Origin: Enterobacter sp. C2 | GTDB taxonomy: Bacteria > Pseudomonadota > Gammaproteobacteria > Enterobacterales > Enterobacteriaceae | Length of the DNA stretch: 64,000 nt | Reading direction: 5' to 3' | Assembly (NCBI RefSeq): GCF_019880405.1 | Contig: NZ_CP082269.1 | Span: 4,030,001-4,094,000 of the forward strand | Part shown: positions 50,990 through 62,346 of the stretch, in pieces | Layout: every line of letters begins with the position of its first letter | How positions within the stretch are numbered: position 1 is the stretch's first letter | Translations under genes and position numbers: made by a program | The notes under the pieces: model-generated | Databases searched by the model: none | What the model was told of the DNA's origin: nothing | The model's input: only the letters and a program-made list of their open reading frames with translations

Positions 50990-50997
50990 TCGGTTGT

Positions 50998-51027
50998 GTC
51001 GGGTGGCGCTGCGCTTACCCGACCTAC
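50998..51027. repeat. REP-like palindrome between gppA and rep
   Basis: GTCGGGTGGCGCTGCGCTTA followed by CCCGACCTAC forms a palindrome with GTCGGGT/ACCCGAC arms, at the convergent ends of gppA and rep. The arms and loop closely match the element at 55125-55155. Confidence 0.7.
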
Positions 51028-51038
51028 CGGTTCCATCA

Positions 51039-53425
<2,387 letters not shown>

Positions 53426-53433
53426 TTATCCGT

Positions 53434-53476
53434 GTGGCGGCATTGCCCTGCCGCCACCGATAAGAAGGCCTTTTTT
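53434..53476 (+). terminator. Hairpin after ppiC
   Basis: GTGGCGGCA-TTGCCC-TGCCGCCAC is a perfect 9-bp stem nine bases after the ppiC stop. A T6 tract follows 13 bases later, too far for a canonical terminator but close enough to be suggestive. Confidence 0.55.
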
Positions 53477-53840
53477 ATTTCTGCGATTGCAACGTCTGCT
53501 GCGCATTGTGCTTCATCACGTGCGTACTAATTGCTGCCTGAAACACTTTAAACATCAGGCCATTAATCAGCGTTGTGATAGTGATGGTGATGAATGCCGT
53601 CATGACCCAGTCAATCAGCACAAAACCGCTGCTGAGCAGCGCCGGGCGGTATACTGCCATTCCGCCAAACACCACCCAGTGGCTCAAGCAGTAGAAGCAC
53701 TGAAACAGGTGGCCTATCAGCGCGTTTTTCTTTACCGTCCATTCGCGAAACGCGGCGAACAGTTCGGTCTGCGTCACCGTCATAGAAATACTGCTGGCCG
53801 CCAGGGCAATCATCAGGCAGGTGGTTAAGGTAGTCATCAT
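53475..53840 (-). CDS. DUF1360-type inner-membrane protein
   Basis: The protein has 121 residues and about three hydrophobic segments. The sequence FQCFYCLSHWVVFGG, with a Cys-x-x-Cys that precedes Ser-His-Trp, and the preceding RE...K pattern resemble DUF1360, a family of small membrane proteins of unknown function. It overlaps the upstream Rrf2-type regulator by 4 bp, so the two form one transcript. Not present at this place in E. coli K-12. Confidence 0.7.
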   Translation of the reverse strand: MMTTLTTCLMIALAASSISMTVTQTELFAAFREWTVKKNALIGHLFQCFYCLSHWVVFGGMAVYRPALLSSGFVLIDWVMTAFITITITTLINGLMFKVFQAAISTHVMKHNAQQTLQSQK

Positions 53841-54277
53841 AGGTCATGGCCTTTGTCGTTGAAGTAACTGATAAATTCGCGGCCGATATCCTGCAACGTC
53901 AGGCTTTTGAAGCGGTCAAGGATTAGCGTTTGTGCGTCGGCAAGTGTCGCTGACATGACCCTATTTACCCCCTGCTCCACCAGACACTGCGGGTTTTCGC
54001 TGCGGTTACCTAGCGCAAACAGCGTCGGCTCGCCCAGCGCCTTATAGATATCGTAAAGCGTAATCTCTCCAACTGAACGGCACAGCCGCCAGCCGCCGTG
54101 ATGCCCCTTAGTGGCACAGACAATATTGTTTTCCCGAAGTCCGGCAAGCAGCTTGCGGATGAACGCCGGATTTCCGTCGATAAAGGCAGCCATCTGTTCT
54201 GACGTCAGAGGTTTATCCATCTGCTCCAGGTGAAGCAGGATATGTAGCGTTGCGGAGAATGAGTTATTTGTTTTCAT
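53837..54277 (-). CDS. Rrf2-family transcriptional regulator
   Basis: The protein has 146 residues. Residues 1-70 are a winged helix (FSATLHILLHLEQMDKPLTS, MAAFIDGNPAFIRKLLAGLR, CATKGHHGGWRL), typical of Rrf2 proteins. The three clustered cysteines that bind an iron-sulfur cluster in IscR/NsrR are not present: only C98 lies in the sensor region (NPQCLVEQ), so a different signal such as thiol oxidation is possible (inference). A 21-bp dyad overlaps its start codon, which fits autorepression. It is divergent from a methyltransferase gene with a matching dyad. Confidence 0.88.
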   Translation of the reverse strand: MKTNNSFSATLHILLHLEQMDKPLTSEQMAAFIDGNPAFIRKLLAGLRENNIVCATKGHHGGWRLCRSVGEITLYDIYKALGEPTLFALGNRSENPQCLVEQGVNRVMSATLADAQTLILDRFKSLTLQDIGREFISYFNDKGHDL

Positions 54278-54296
54278 GTAACTTACAATATTACAT
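54276..54296. promoter_or_regulatory. Candidate Rrf2 operator A
   Basis: This 21-bp element has the dyad ATGTAA-N9-TTACAT, perfect over six bases on each side. It overlaps the start codon of the Rrf2 gene. It matches the element at 54410-54430 at 18 of 21 positions in the same orientation. Confidence 0.6.
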
Positions 54297-54409
54297 AAGA
54301 GTAGCCAACGACAATCCCCAAACGCATAATCATACCAACAAAAAAATATATCATTGATATTTATGGTTAATTATTTTTTTCCTCGTAGTCATTGATCAAA
54401 TATCATCTT

Positions 54410-54430
54410 ATGTTACTTTAAATATTACAT
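54410..54430. promoter_or_regulatory. Candidate Rrf2 operator B
   Basis: The second copy reads ATGTTA-N9-TTACAT and lies 28 bp upstream of the methyltransferase start, probably over its promoter. Two near-identical dyads at the two ends of a divergent regulator/target region suggest that the Rrf2 protein controls both genes. Confidence 0.6.
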
Positions 54431-54458
54431 GATATTTATCACTAACAACGAGGCCGTT

Positions 54459-55073
54459 ATGCACAACGCTGAACAAACGCCGGAATGCTTCTGGGAGTCG
54501 CACTACGATGCCATGTCCCCTGTGTCTAATGGTATTCCGGGAAAAATTCTGGTGCGCTTCACCGAAGGATTAACACCGGGTAACGCACTGGAACTGGGCT
54601 GCGGACGGGGAGATGATGCGGTCTGGCTAGCCAGGCGGGGCTGGCAGGTAACGGCGGTGGATCTTTCTCATCGGGCGCTTGAATATGCTTCGGCAAACGC
54701 CGAGCGCGCGGGCGTTCACATTACTTTCGAATGCCATGACCTCACGCAAAGCTTCCCGGCAGGTAAATATGACCTGATTGTCGCCTCCTTCCTGGAGTCA
54801 CCGCTAGACTTCGATCGTGCCACCATTTTCCGTACCGCGTTGGGTCATACTGCTCCAGGTGGTCTCCTCCTCATAACTTCACACGGTAAGGCTCCGAGCT
54901 GGTCCAAACACCCACGCCCGTTCCTTTCAGCCAGTGAGGTTCTTGCCACGCTGAAGCCACTGCCACAAGGTTGGAAAGTCGAATTCTGCGAAGAGGTTTC
55001 ACGGGTGATGGCAGGGCCAGAAGGGCAGCAGGATGAAGTATCCGACTCAGTGGTGGCGCTGCGTCGCGAATAA
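54459..55073 (+). CDS. Class I SAM-dependent methyltransferase
   Basis: I choose the ATG at 54459 (MHNAEQTPECFWESHYDAMS), which has GAGG six bases upstream; the earlier ATG at 54429 has no ribosome site and lies inside a candidate operator. The product has 204 residues. Motif I is ALELGCGRGDDAVWLARRG near residue 40, then VTAVDLSHRALEYA, ITFECHDL and YDLIVASFLESP, the TehB/thiopurine-type small-molecule methyltransferase arrangement. The substrate is unknown. Confidence 0.88.
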   Translation: MHNAEQTPECFWESHYDAMSPVSNGIPGKILVRFTEGLTPGNALELGCGRGDDAVWLARRGWQVTAVDLSHRALEYASANAERAGVHITFECHDLTQSFPAGKYDLIVASFLESPLDFDRATIFRTALGHTAPGGLLLITSHGKAPSWSKHPRPFLSASEVLATLKPLPQGWKVEFCEEVSRVMAGPEGQQDEVSDSVVALRRE

Positions 55074-55077
55074 AAAA

Positions 55078-55110
55078 ACGGCCCGGTAGCGAGATGCTTA
55101 CCAGGCCTAC
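55078..55110. repeat. REP-like palindrome 1 downstream of the methyltransferase
   Basis: GGCCCGGTAGCGAGATGCTT followed by ACCAGGCCTAC forms an imperfect stem directly after the methyltransferase stop. Together with the element at 55125 it makes a REP pair between convergent genes. Confidence 0.55.
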
Positions 55111-55124
55111 GATTTTGCACTTCT

Positions 55125-55155
55125 GTAGGTCGGGTAAGCGTGGCGCCACCCGACC
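55125..55155. repeat. REP-like palindrome 2 between the methyltransferase and ilvC
   Basis: GTAGGTCGGGTAAGCGTGGC followed by GCCACCCGACC has GTCGGGT/ACCCGAC arms. It is nearly the reverse complement of the element at 50998-51027. It lies just downstream of ilvC. Confidence 0.7.
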
Positions 55156-55164
55156 CTTTTTCGA

Positions 55165-56640
55165 TTAACCCGCTACGGCGATACGCTTCATATCGGTCAT
55201 ATAGCCGCGCAGCTTCTGGCCCACCTTCTCGATCTCGTGGCTGCGGATTGCTTCGTTCACGTCACGCAGCTGGGCGTTGTCTACCGCCGTGCCCTCTACC
55301 GCTTTGCCCAGATCGCCTGCCTGCAGGGTGGTCATGAACTCTTTCAGCAGCGGTACGCAAGCGTAGGAGAAGAGGTAGTTACCGTACTCTGCGGTATCGG
55401 AGATCACCACGTTCATCTCATACAGACGCTTACGCGCGATGGTGTTGGCGATCAGCGGCAGCTCGTGCAGCGACTCGTAGTAGGCGGACTCTTCAATGAT
55501 GCCGGAATCGACCATGGTTTCAAATGCCAGCTCAACGCCCGCTTTCACCATGGCGATCATCAGTACGCCCTTGTCGAAGTACTCCTGCTCGCTGATTTTG
55601 CCGTCAAACTGCGGGGCGGTCTCAAACGCGGTTTTGCCGGTCTCTTCGCGCCAGGTCAGCAGGTTCTTATCGTCGTTGGCCCAGTCGGCCATCATGCCGG
55701 AGGAGAACTCGCCGGAGATGATGTCATCCATATGCTTCTGGAACAGCGGAGCCATGATCTCTTTCAGCTGTTCGGAGAGCGCATAGGCACGCAGCTTCGC
55801 CGGGTTAGAGAGGCGATCCATCATCAGGGTGATGCCGCCCTGCTTCAGCGCTTCGGTGATGGTTTCCCAGCCGAACTGAATCAGTTTCTCAGCGTAGGCC
55901 GGATCGGTACCCTCTTCCACCAGCTTGTCGAAGCACAGCAGCGAGCCCGCCTGCAGCATACCGCAGAGGATAGTCTGCTCACCCATCAGGTCAGATTTTA
56001 CTTCGGCAACGAAGGAGGACTCCAGCACGCCCGCACGGTGGCCGCCGGTGGCCGCAGCCCAGGCTTTAGCGATCGCCATGCCTTCGCCTTTCGGATCGTT
56101 CTCCGGGTGCACGGCGATCAGCGTCGGCACACCAAAACCACGCTTGTACTCTTCACGTACTTCGGTACCCGGACATTTCGGGGCAACCATCACCACGGTG
56201 ATATCTTTACGGATCTGCTCGCCCACTTCCACGATGTTGAAGCCGTGGGAGTAGCCCAGCGCCGCGCCGTCTTTCATCAGCGGCTGTACGGTACGCACCA
56301 CGTCAGAGTGCTGCTTGTCTGGCGTCAGGTTAACCACCAGGTCCGCCTGCGGGATCAGCTCTTCATAGGTGCCTACTTTAAAACCGTTTTCGGTGGCTTT
56401 ACGCCATGACGCACGCTTCTCCGCAATCGCCTCTTTACGCAGCGCGTAGGCGATATCCAGACCGGAGTCACGCATGTTCAGGCCCTGGTTCAGGCCCTGA
56501 GCGCCACAGCCGACGATAACCACTTTTTTACCCTGCAGGTAGCTCGCGCCATCGGCGAATTCATCGCGTCCCATAAAGCGACATTTACCCAACTGGGCCA
56601 GCTGCTGGCGCAGGTTCAGTGTATTAAAGTAGTTAGCCAT
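55165..56640 (-). CDS. ilvC: Ketol-acid reductoisomerase
   Basis: IlvC converts acetolactate and acetohydroxybutyrate to the dihydroxy acids of valine and isoleucine synthesis, with NADPH and Mg2+. The ATG at 56640 ([16 protein letters not shown]) gives 491 residues, the long class II form of E. coli; the upstream frame is unsupported. The Rossmann motif [14 protein letters not shown] and the two knotted C-terminal domains ([20 protein letters not shown] and repeat) are present. It is divergent from ilvY, its activator. Confidence 0.99.
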   Translation of the reverse strand: MANYFNTLNLRQQLAQLGKCRFMGRDEFADGASYLQGKKVVIVGCGAQGLNQGLNMRDSGLDIAYALRKEAIAEKRASWRKATENGFKVGTYEELIPQADLVVNLTPDKQHSDVVRTVQPLMKDGAALGYSHGFNIVEVGEQIRKDITVVMVAPKCPGTEVREEYKRGFGVPTLIAVHPENDPKGEGMAIAKAWAAATGGHRAGVLESSFVAEVKSDLMGEQTILCGMLQAGSLLCFDKLVEEGTDPAYAEKLIQFGWETITEALKQGGITLMMDRLSNPAKLRAYALSEQLKEIMAPLFQKHMDDIISGEFSSGMMADWANDDKNLLTWREETGKTAFETAPQFDGKISEQEYFDKGVLMIAMVKAGVELAFETMVDSGIIEESAYYESLHELPLIANTIARKRLYEMNVVISDTAEYGNYLFSYACVPLLKEFMTTLQAGDLGKAVEGTAVDNAQLRDVNEAIRSHEIEKVGQKLRGYMTDMKRIAVAG

Positions 56641-56755
56641 GGTGATACCTCGTGATGTTGTGTCGTGCTTATTGTTCGGTTCGCGTTCTCGCGAGAATGA
56701 ACCCACTATATGACAGGAAATGCGTTGCTGAAATTGATATATTCACAATATGACA

Positions 56756-56770
56756 TTGCACTTTCTGCAA
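56756..56770. promoter_or_regulatory. Inverted repeat in the ilvC-ilvY region, candidate IlvY operator
   Basis: TTGCACTTTCTGCAA is an inverted repeat TTGCA-N5-TGCAA 22 bp upstream of the ilvY start. E. coli IlvY binds tandem operators O1 and O2 in this divergent region; this would be the operator nearer ilvY. A second, weaker partner may lie around 56720-56745. Confidence 0.5.
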
Positions 56771-56792
56771 CGTAAACACAGAGGCTCTGCAT

Positions 56793-57683
56793 ATGGATCT
56801 GCGCGATCTAAAAATCTTTCTCCACCTGGCGGAGAGCCGCCACTTCGGCCGCAGCGCACGGGCGATGCACGTCAGCCCGTCGACGCTGTCGCGTCAGATC
56901 CAGCGCCTGGAGGAAGATCTCGGCCAGCCGCTGTTTGTGCGAGACAATCGCACCGTTACCCTGACCGAGGCAGGTGACGAGCTGCGGACCTTCGCCCAGC
57001 AGACCCTGCTCCAGTATCAGCAGCTGCGCCACACCATTGATCAGAAGGGCCCTTTGCTCTCCGGCGAGCTGCGGCTGTTCTGCTCGGTAACGGCGGCCTA
57101 CAGCCATCTGCCACCGATCCTTGACCGTTTCCGCGCCGAGCACCCCTCGGTTGAGATCAAACTCACCACCGGTGATGCCGCCGATGCGGTAGAGCGCGTG
57201 GTCACCGGTGAGGCGGATCTGGCGATTGCAGGTAAGCCAGAGGCGCTGCCCGGCGCGGTGGCCTTTTCGATGCTGGAAAACCTGGCGGTGGTGCTGATTG
57301 CCCCGGCGCTGCCTTGCCCGGTACGCAGCCAAATTTCGGTGCCGGAACCTGACTGGTCAACGGTGCCCTTTATCATGGCCGATCAGGGGCCGGTACGAAA
57401 ACGCATTGAGCTGTGGTTCCGGCGGCAGAAGATCAGTAATCCATCGATCTATGCCACCGTCGGCGGCCATGAGGCGATGGTCTCAATGGTAGCCCTCGGC
57501 TGCGGCGTGGCGCTGATCCCGGAAGTAGTGCTGGAAAACAGCCCCGAGCCGGTGCGCAACCGCGTGATGATTTTAGAGCGCAGCGATGAGAAGACGCCGT
57601 TTGAGCTTGGCGTCTGCGCACAAAAAAAGCGGCTGCATGAGCCGCTTATTAGCGCGTTCTGGGAGATCCTGCCAAACCCTTAA
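56793..57683 (+). CDS. ilvY: LysR-type activator of ilvC
   Basis: IlvY activates ilvC when acetolactate or acetohydroxybutyrate is bound. The protein has 296 residues (E. coli 297). The winged helix at 1-60 (DLKIFLHLAESRHFGRSARA) and effector domain (SVTAAYSHLPPILDRF, TVGGHEAMVSMVALGCGVAL) match. It is divergent from ilvC and overlaps the convergent ilvA end by 4 bp. Confidence 0.97.
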   Translation: MDLRDLKIFLHLAESRHFGRSARAMHVSPSTLSRQIQRLEEDLGQPLFVRDNRTVTLTEAGDELRTFAQQTLLQYQQLRHTIDQKGPLLSGELRLFCSVTAAYSHLPPILDRFRAEHPSVEIKLTTGDAADAVERVVTGEADLAIAGKPEALPGAVAFSMLENLAVVLIAPALPCPVRSQISVPEPDWSTVPFIMADQGPVRKRIELWFRRQKISNPSIYATVGGHEAMVSMVALGCGVALIPEVVLENSPEPVRNRVMILERSDEKTPFELGVCAQKKRLHEPLISAFWEILPNP

Positions 57684-59224
57684 CCAGCAAGGAAGAAGCG
57701 GAACGCCGGGTTATCACTCTCGTTATGACAGTAGTAACCCAGCTCGCTTAGCCGGGTTTCGAAATCCGGCTCGTGTTCCCCCAGTTCAAAAGCAGCCAGC
57801 ACGCGGCCATAGTCCGTGCCGTGGCTGCGGTAGTGGAACAGGGAGATGTTCCAGTGGGTGCCCAGCGTATGCAGGAACTTCAGCAGCGCACCGGGAGACT
57901 CCGGGAACTCAAAGCTGTAGAGACGTTCTTTAAGCGGCTTCGACGGACGCCCCCCCACCATGTAGCGCACGTGCAGCTTGGCCATCTCATCGTCAGAGAG
58001 ATCGACCACGCTGTAGCCCCCCTCGCTGAGCAGAGCAAGGATCTCTTTACGCTCCTCCAGCCCGCGGCTCAGGCGCACGCCGACAAAGATGCAGGCGTCG
58101 TGGGCATCGGCGAAGCGGTAGTTGAACTCGGTCACCGAGCGGCCGCCCAGCAGCTGGCAGAACTTCAGGAAGCTGCCCTTCTCTTCGGGAATGGTGACCG
58201 CCAGCAGCGCTTCACGCTGTTCACCCAGCTCGCAGCGTTCGGAAACGTAGCGCAGACCGTGGAAGTTGACGTTCGCGCCGGAGAGCACGTGCGCCAGTCG
58301 TTCACCGCGGATATTGTGCTGGGCGATGTACTTCTTCATGCCCGCCAGAGCCAGTGCGCCGGAAGGTTCCGCTACCGCCCGCACATCCTCGAACAGATCC
58401 TTCATGGCGGCGCAGATCGCATCGCTGTCGACGGTAATGATATCGTCGAGATACTCCCGGCAGACGCGGAAGGTCTCGTCGCCGATGCGTTTAACCGCCA
58501 CCCCTTCGGCAAATAGCCCAACCCGGGGCAGATCCACCGGCTGCCCGGCGTCCAGCGCGGCCTTCAGACAGGCAGAGTCTTCCGCTTCCACCGCAATCAC
58601 TTTAATCTGCGGCATCAGCTGTTTGATGAGCACCGCCACGCCTGCCGCCAGGCCACCGCCGCCAACCGGCACAAAGACGCGGTCAATGTGTGCGTCCTGC
58701 TGGAGCAGCTCCAGCGCCAGCGTACCCTGTCCGGCAATAACCATCGGGTGATCGAACGGCGGCACCCAGGTAAAGCCTTGCTGCTGGGCCAGTTCGATAG
58801 CCTTCGCTTTTGCCTCATCGAAGTTAGCGCCATAGAGCAGCACTTCGCCGCCAAAGTTGCGTACCGCATCGACTTTAATATCGGCGGTGGCTACCGGCAT
58901 GACGATCAGCGCTTTCACTCCAAGACGCGCCGCAGAGAACGCGACGCCCTGAGCGTGGTTACCCGCCGACGCGGTGATCGCGCCCCGCGCCTTCTGCTCT
59001 TCAGTGAGCCCGGCCATCATGGCGTAGGCACCGCGCAGCTTGAAGCTGTGTACCGGCTGGCGATCTTCGCGTTTCACCAGGATCACGTTATCCAGCCGCG
59101 ACGAGAGCTTCTCCATCTTTTGCAGCGGCGTCACCTGCACCGCTTCATAGACCGGCGCGCGCAGCACCGCACGCAGATACTCCGCCCCCTCAGGGGCGGC
59201 GGACAAGGGTTGGGATTCGGCCAC
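57680..59224 (-). CDS. ilvA: Biosynthetic threonine deaminase
   Basis: IlvA deaminates threonine to 2-oxobutyrate, the committed step of isoleucine synthesis, with feedback inhibition by isoleucine. The protein has 514 residues, the E. coli length. The PLP lysine is in HSFKLRGAYAMM near residue 62 and the glycine loop is PVGGGGLAAGVA. Two C-terminal ACT-like domains (from about 335) bind isoleucine and valine. It follows ilvD by two bases. Confidence 0.98.
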   Translation of the reverse strand: MAESQPLSAAPEGAEYLRAVLRAPVYEAVQVTPLQKMEKLSSRLDNVILVKREDRQPVHSFKLRGAYAMMAGLTEEQKARGAITASAGNHAQGVAFSAARLGVKALIVMPVATADIKVDAVRNFGGEVLLYGANFDEAKAKAIELAQQQGFTWVPPFDHPMVIAGQGTLALELLQQDAHIDRVFVPVGGGGLAAGVAVLIKQLMPQIKVIAVEAEDSACLKAALDAGQPVDLPRVGLFAEGVAVKRIGDETFRVCREYLDDIITVDSDAICAAMKDLFEDVRAVAEPSGALALAGMKKYIAQHNIRGERLAHVLSGANVNFHGLRYVSERCELGEQREALLAVTIPEEKGSFLKFCQLLGGRSVTEFNYRFADAHDACIFVGVRLSRGLEERKEILALLSEGGYSVVDLSDDEMAKLHVRYMVGGRPSKPLKERLYSFEFPESPGALLKFLHTLGTHWNISLFHYRSHGTDYGRVLAAFELGEHEPDFETRLSELGYYCHNESDNPAFRFFLAG

Positions 59225-59226
59225 TG

Positions 59227-61077
59227 TTAGCCTCCCAGTTTGGATTTATCGCGTACCGCGCCTTTGTCTGCGCTGGTGGCGAGGCTGGCATAGGCGCGCA
59301 GCGCGAAGGAGACCTGGCGCTCACGCGCTTTTGGCGTCCAGGCTGCCGCACCGCGTGCGTCCTGCGCTTCCCGACGAGCGGCCAGCTCCTGATCGCTTAC
59401 CTGCAGCTGAATACCACGGTTTGGAATATCGATGGCAATCATATCGCCATCTTCAATCAGCGCGATGTTGCCGCCGCTGGCGGCTTCCGGGGAGACGTGA
59501 CCAATAGAGAGGCCAGAGGTGCCGCCAGAGAAACGTCCGTCGGTGATCAGCGCGCAGGCTTTGCCGAGGCCCATTGATTTCAGGAAGGTGGTTGGGTAGA
59601 GCATCTCCTGCATCCCCGGCCCGCCTTTTGGTCCTTCGTAGCGGATCACTACCACGTCGCCCGCCACCACTTTACCGCCGAGAATGGCTTCTACCGCATC
59701 GTCCTGGCTCTCGTATACTTTCGCCGGACCGGTAAATTTCAAGATGCTGTCGTCCACGCCAGCGGTTTTAACGATGCAGCCGTTTTCGGCAAAGTTGCCG
59801 TACAGCACCGCCAGCCCACCGTCTTTGCTGTAGGCGTGTTCCAGCGAGCGGATACAGCCTTCAGCACGATCGTCATCCAGCGTGTCCCAGCGGCAATCCT
59901 GCGAGAAGGCCTGGGTAGTACGAATACCCGCCGGACCCGCGCGGAACATCTTTTTCACCGCCTCGTCCTGGGTCAGCATCACGTCATACTGCTCCAGCGT
60001 CTGCGGCAGCGTCAGGCCAAGTATGTTTTTCACTTCACGGTTCAACAATCCGGCGCGATCCAGCTCGCCCAGGATACCGAGAACGCCGCCTGCACGGTGC
60101 ACATCTTCCATATGGTATTTCGGTGTGCTCGGCGCAACTTTACACAGCTGCGGCACCTTGCGGGAGAGCTGGTCGATGTCGGTCATGGTGAAATCAATTT
60201 CCGCTTCCTGGGCCGCCGCCAGCAGGTGCAGAACGGTGTTGGTGGAACCGCCCATGGCGATATCCAGTGTCATGGCGTTTTCAAACGCGGCTTTGCTGGC
60301 GATGTTGCGCGGCAGCGCGCTCTCATCGTCCTGCTCGTAATAACGTTTGGTGAGCTCAACAATACGTGACCCGGCATTGAGGAACAGCTGCTTACGATCG
60401 GCGTGGGTCGCCAGCAGCGAGCCGTTGCCCGGCTGCGACAGGCCCAGCGCTTCCGTCAGACAGTTCATGGAGTTAGCCGTGAACATGCCGGAGCAGGAGC
60501 CACAGGTCGGGCAGGCGGAACGTTCTACCTGCTCGCTCTGCTCATCGGACACTTTCGGGTCTGCGCCCTGGATCATGGCATCGACCAGGTCGAGCTTAAT
60601 GATCTTGTCAGAGAGCTTGGTTTTTCCGGCCTCCATCGGGCCGCCGGAGACAAAAATAACCGGAATGTTCAGACGCAATGAGGCCATCAACATCCCCGGG
60701 GTGATCTTGTCGCAGTTGGAGATACAGACCATGGCGTCCGCGCAGTGGGCGTTGACCATGTACTCCACCGAGTCGGCGATCAGCTCGCGAGACGGCAGTG
60801 AATAGAGCATGCCTCCGTGGCCCATCGCGATGCCGTCATCGACCGCAATGGTATTGAACTCTTTTGCCACGCCGCCGGAGGCTTCAATCTGCTCGGCAAC
60901 CAGCTTGCCCAGGTCGCGCAGGTGCACGTGGCCCGGCACAAACTGAGTAAATGAGTTCACCACGGCGATAATCGGCTTGCCGAAATCGGCGTCGGTCATC
61001 CCAGTGGCGCGCCACAGCGCGCGGGCACCTGCCATGTTACGGCCGTGGGTGGTGGTAGCGGAACGGTACTTAGGCAT
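59227..61077 (-). CDS. ilvD: Dihydroxy-acid dehydratase
   Basis: IlvD dehydrates the dihydroxy acids to 2-keto acids and is an iron-sulfur enzyme. The protein has 616 residues, the E. coli length. The cluster-binding cysteines are in [12 protein letters not shown] and [17 protein letters not shown], and the C-terminal [20 protein letters not shown] is intact. It lies in the ilvGMEDA operon between ilvE and ilvA. Confidence 0.99.
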   Translation of the reverse strand: MPKYRSATTTHGRNMAGARALWRATGMTDADFGKPIIAVVNSFTQFVPGHVHLRDLGKLVAEQIEASGGVAKEFNTIAVDDGIAMGHGGMLYSLPSRELIADSVEYMVNAHCADAMVCISNCDKITPGMLMASLRLNIPVIFVSGGPMEAGKTKLSDKIIKLDLVDAMIQGADPKVSDEQSEQVERSACPTCGSCSGMFTANSMNCLTEALGLSQPGNGSLLATHADRKQLFLNAGSRIVELTKRYYEQDDESALPRNIASKAAFENAMTLDIAMGGSTNTVLHLLAAAQEAEIDFTMTDIDQLSRKVPQLCKVAPSTPKYHMEDVHRAGGVLGILGELDRAGLLNREVKNILGLTLPQTLEQYDVMLTQDEAVKKMFRAGPAGIRTTQAFSQDCRWDTLDDDRAEGCIRSLEHAYSKDGGLAVLYGNFAENGCIVKTAGVDDSILKFTGPAKVYESQDDAVEAILGGKVVAGDVVVIRYEGPKGGPGMQEMLYPTTFLKSMGLGKACALITDGRFSGGTSGLSIGHVSPEAASGGNIALIEDGDMIAIDIPNRGIQLQVSDQELAARREAQDARGAAAWTPKARERQVSFALRAYASLATSADKGAVRDKSKLGG

Positions 61078-61103
61078 GCTTTACTCCCAACTCTATTTAA
61101 TAA

Positions 61104-61127
61104 ATGGGACGGTGCGTGCCGTCCCAT
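61104..61127. other. Hairpin between ilvE and ilvD
   Basis: ATGGGACGG-TGCGTG-CCGTCCCAT is a perfect 9-bp stem in the 58-bp ilvE-ilvD gap. It lacks a T tract and probably affects transcript stability or processing rather than termination. Confidence 0.6.
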
Positions 61128-61135
61128 ATTTATGC

Positions 61136-62065
61136 TTATTGGTTAACCTGATCCAACCAGCCGTACTTATCTTCTGTTTCGCCGGTGAACAGGCCGAAGA
61201 ACGCTTGCTGGATGCGCTTGGTTACCGGGCCACAGCGGCCTTCGCCCACCTGGATACCGTCTACGCTGCGCACCGGGGTGATCTCGGCTGCGGTACCTGA
61301 CATGAACACTTCATCGGCCAGATAGAGGGATTCGCGGGAGAGCACCTGCTCACGCACTTCGATACCCAGATCCTTCGCCAGCTTGATGATTGCGTCGCGG
61401 GTGATGCCCGGCAGCGCGGAAGAGGTGAATGGCGGGGTGAACAGAATGCCATCTTTCACTTCAAACAGGTTCTCGCCAGCGCCTTCAGAGATGTAGCCGT
61501 TAACGTCCAGCGCAATCCCTTCCTGATAGCCGTGGCGGCGCGCTTCGCTGCCCACCAGCAGGGAGGAGAGGTAGTTACCGCCCGCTTTCGCTGCGGTCGG
61601 GATAGTGTTTGGCGCAACGCGGTTCCAGGAGGAGACCATCGCATCGATACCCTGATCCAGCGCTTCCGCGCCCAGGTATGCGCCCCATGGGAAAGCGGCG
61701 ATGATCACATCGGTACCGTAACCCTCTGGCGGGTTCACGCCCATGCCCACGTCACCCACGAAGACCAGCGGACGAATATAGGCGCTGGTCAGGTTGTTTT
61801 TGCGGATCACCGCCCGGCAGGCTTCCATCAGTTCATCAACGCTTTGTGAAACCGGGAAACGATAGATTTTTGCTGAATCACGCAGACGCTGCATGTGTTC
61901 ACGATGGCGGAACACCACTGGTCCTTTGTGCGAGTCGTAGCAGCGGATGCCTTCAAATACAGACGTACCGTAGTGCAACGCATGGGACATCACGTGTACT
62001 TTCGCTTCACCCCACGGAACCATCTCGCCATTGAACCAAATGTAATCAGCTTTCTTCGTCGTCAT
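61136..62065 (-). CDS. ilvE: Branched-chain amino acid aminotransferase
   Basis: IlvE transfers the amino group from glutamate to the keto acids of isoleucine, valine and leucine. The protein has 309 residues, as in E. coli. It opens MTTKKADYIWFNGEMVPWGE; the PLP lysine is in TAAKAGGNYLSSLLVG near 160, and DEVFMSGTAAEITPV is intact. It follows ilvM by 17 bp. Confidence 0.99.
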   Translation of the reverse strand: MTTKKADYIWFNGEMVPWGEAKVHVMSHALHYGTSVFEGIRCYDSHKGPVVFRHREHMQRLRDSAKIYRFPVSQSVDELMEACRAVIRKNNLTSAYIRPLVFVGDVGMGVNPPEGYGTDVIIAAFPWGAYLGAEALDQGIDAMVSSWNRVAPNTIPTAAKAGGNYLSSLLVGSEARRHGYQEGIALDVNGYISEGAGENLFEVKDGILFTPPFTSSALPGITRDAIIKLAKDLGIEVREQVLSRESLYLADEVFMSGTAAEITPVRSVDGIQVGEGRCGPVTKRIQQAFFGLFTGETEDKYGWLDQVNQ

Positions 62066-62082
62066 TTTTCTTCCTTTTGCGC

Positions 62083-62346
62083 TCAGGCGCGGATTTGTTG
62101 TGTTGGGGTTGAACGTTGTTGGATCTCGACGCGTGCCACGTCGACCAGTTTGCTCAACTGGCTAAACAGTAATTCGACAGAGCGCGGGCTGGCAACGGTC
62201 AATTCAATATTTATGCTCTGCGCATCGGTGGCTGTCTCCATATTCATGGCGCAAATCTGAAAGCCACGGTGGCGAACCACGCGTAAAACACGCTCTAACG
62301 TTTCCGGATTGAAGCGGGCCTGAACGGCGACCTGATGTTGCATCAT
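62083..62346 (-). CDS. ilvM: Acetolactate synthase II small subunit
   Basis: IlvM is the regulatory ACT-domain subunit of acetolactate synthase II. The protein has 87 residues, as in E. coli ([20 protein letters not shown]). It overlaps ilvG by 4 bp, so the two subunits are translationally coupled. Confidence 0.98.
   Translation of the reverse strand: MMQHQVAVQARFNPETLERVLRVVRHRGFQICAMNMETATDAQSINIELTVASPRSVELLFSQLSKLVDVARVEIQQRSTPTQQIRA

Noticed and set aside
54429-54458. Upstream start for the methyltransferase at 54429
   Set aside because: No ribosome site precedes it and it falls within the candidate operator; the ATG at 54459 has GAGG at the right spacing.
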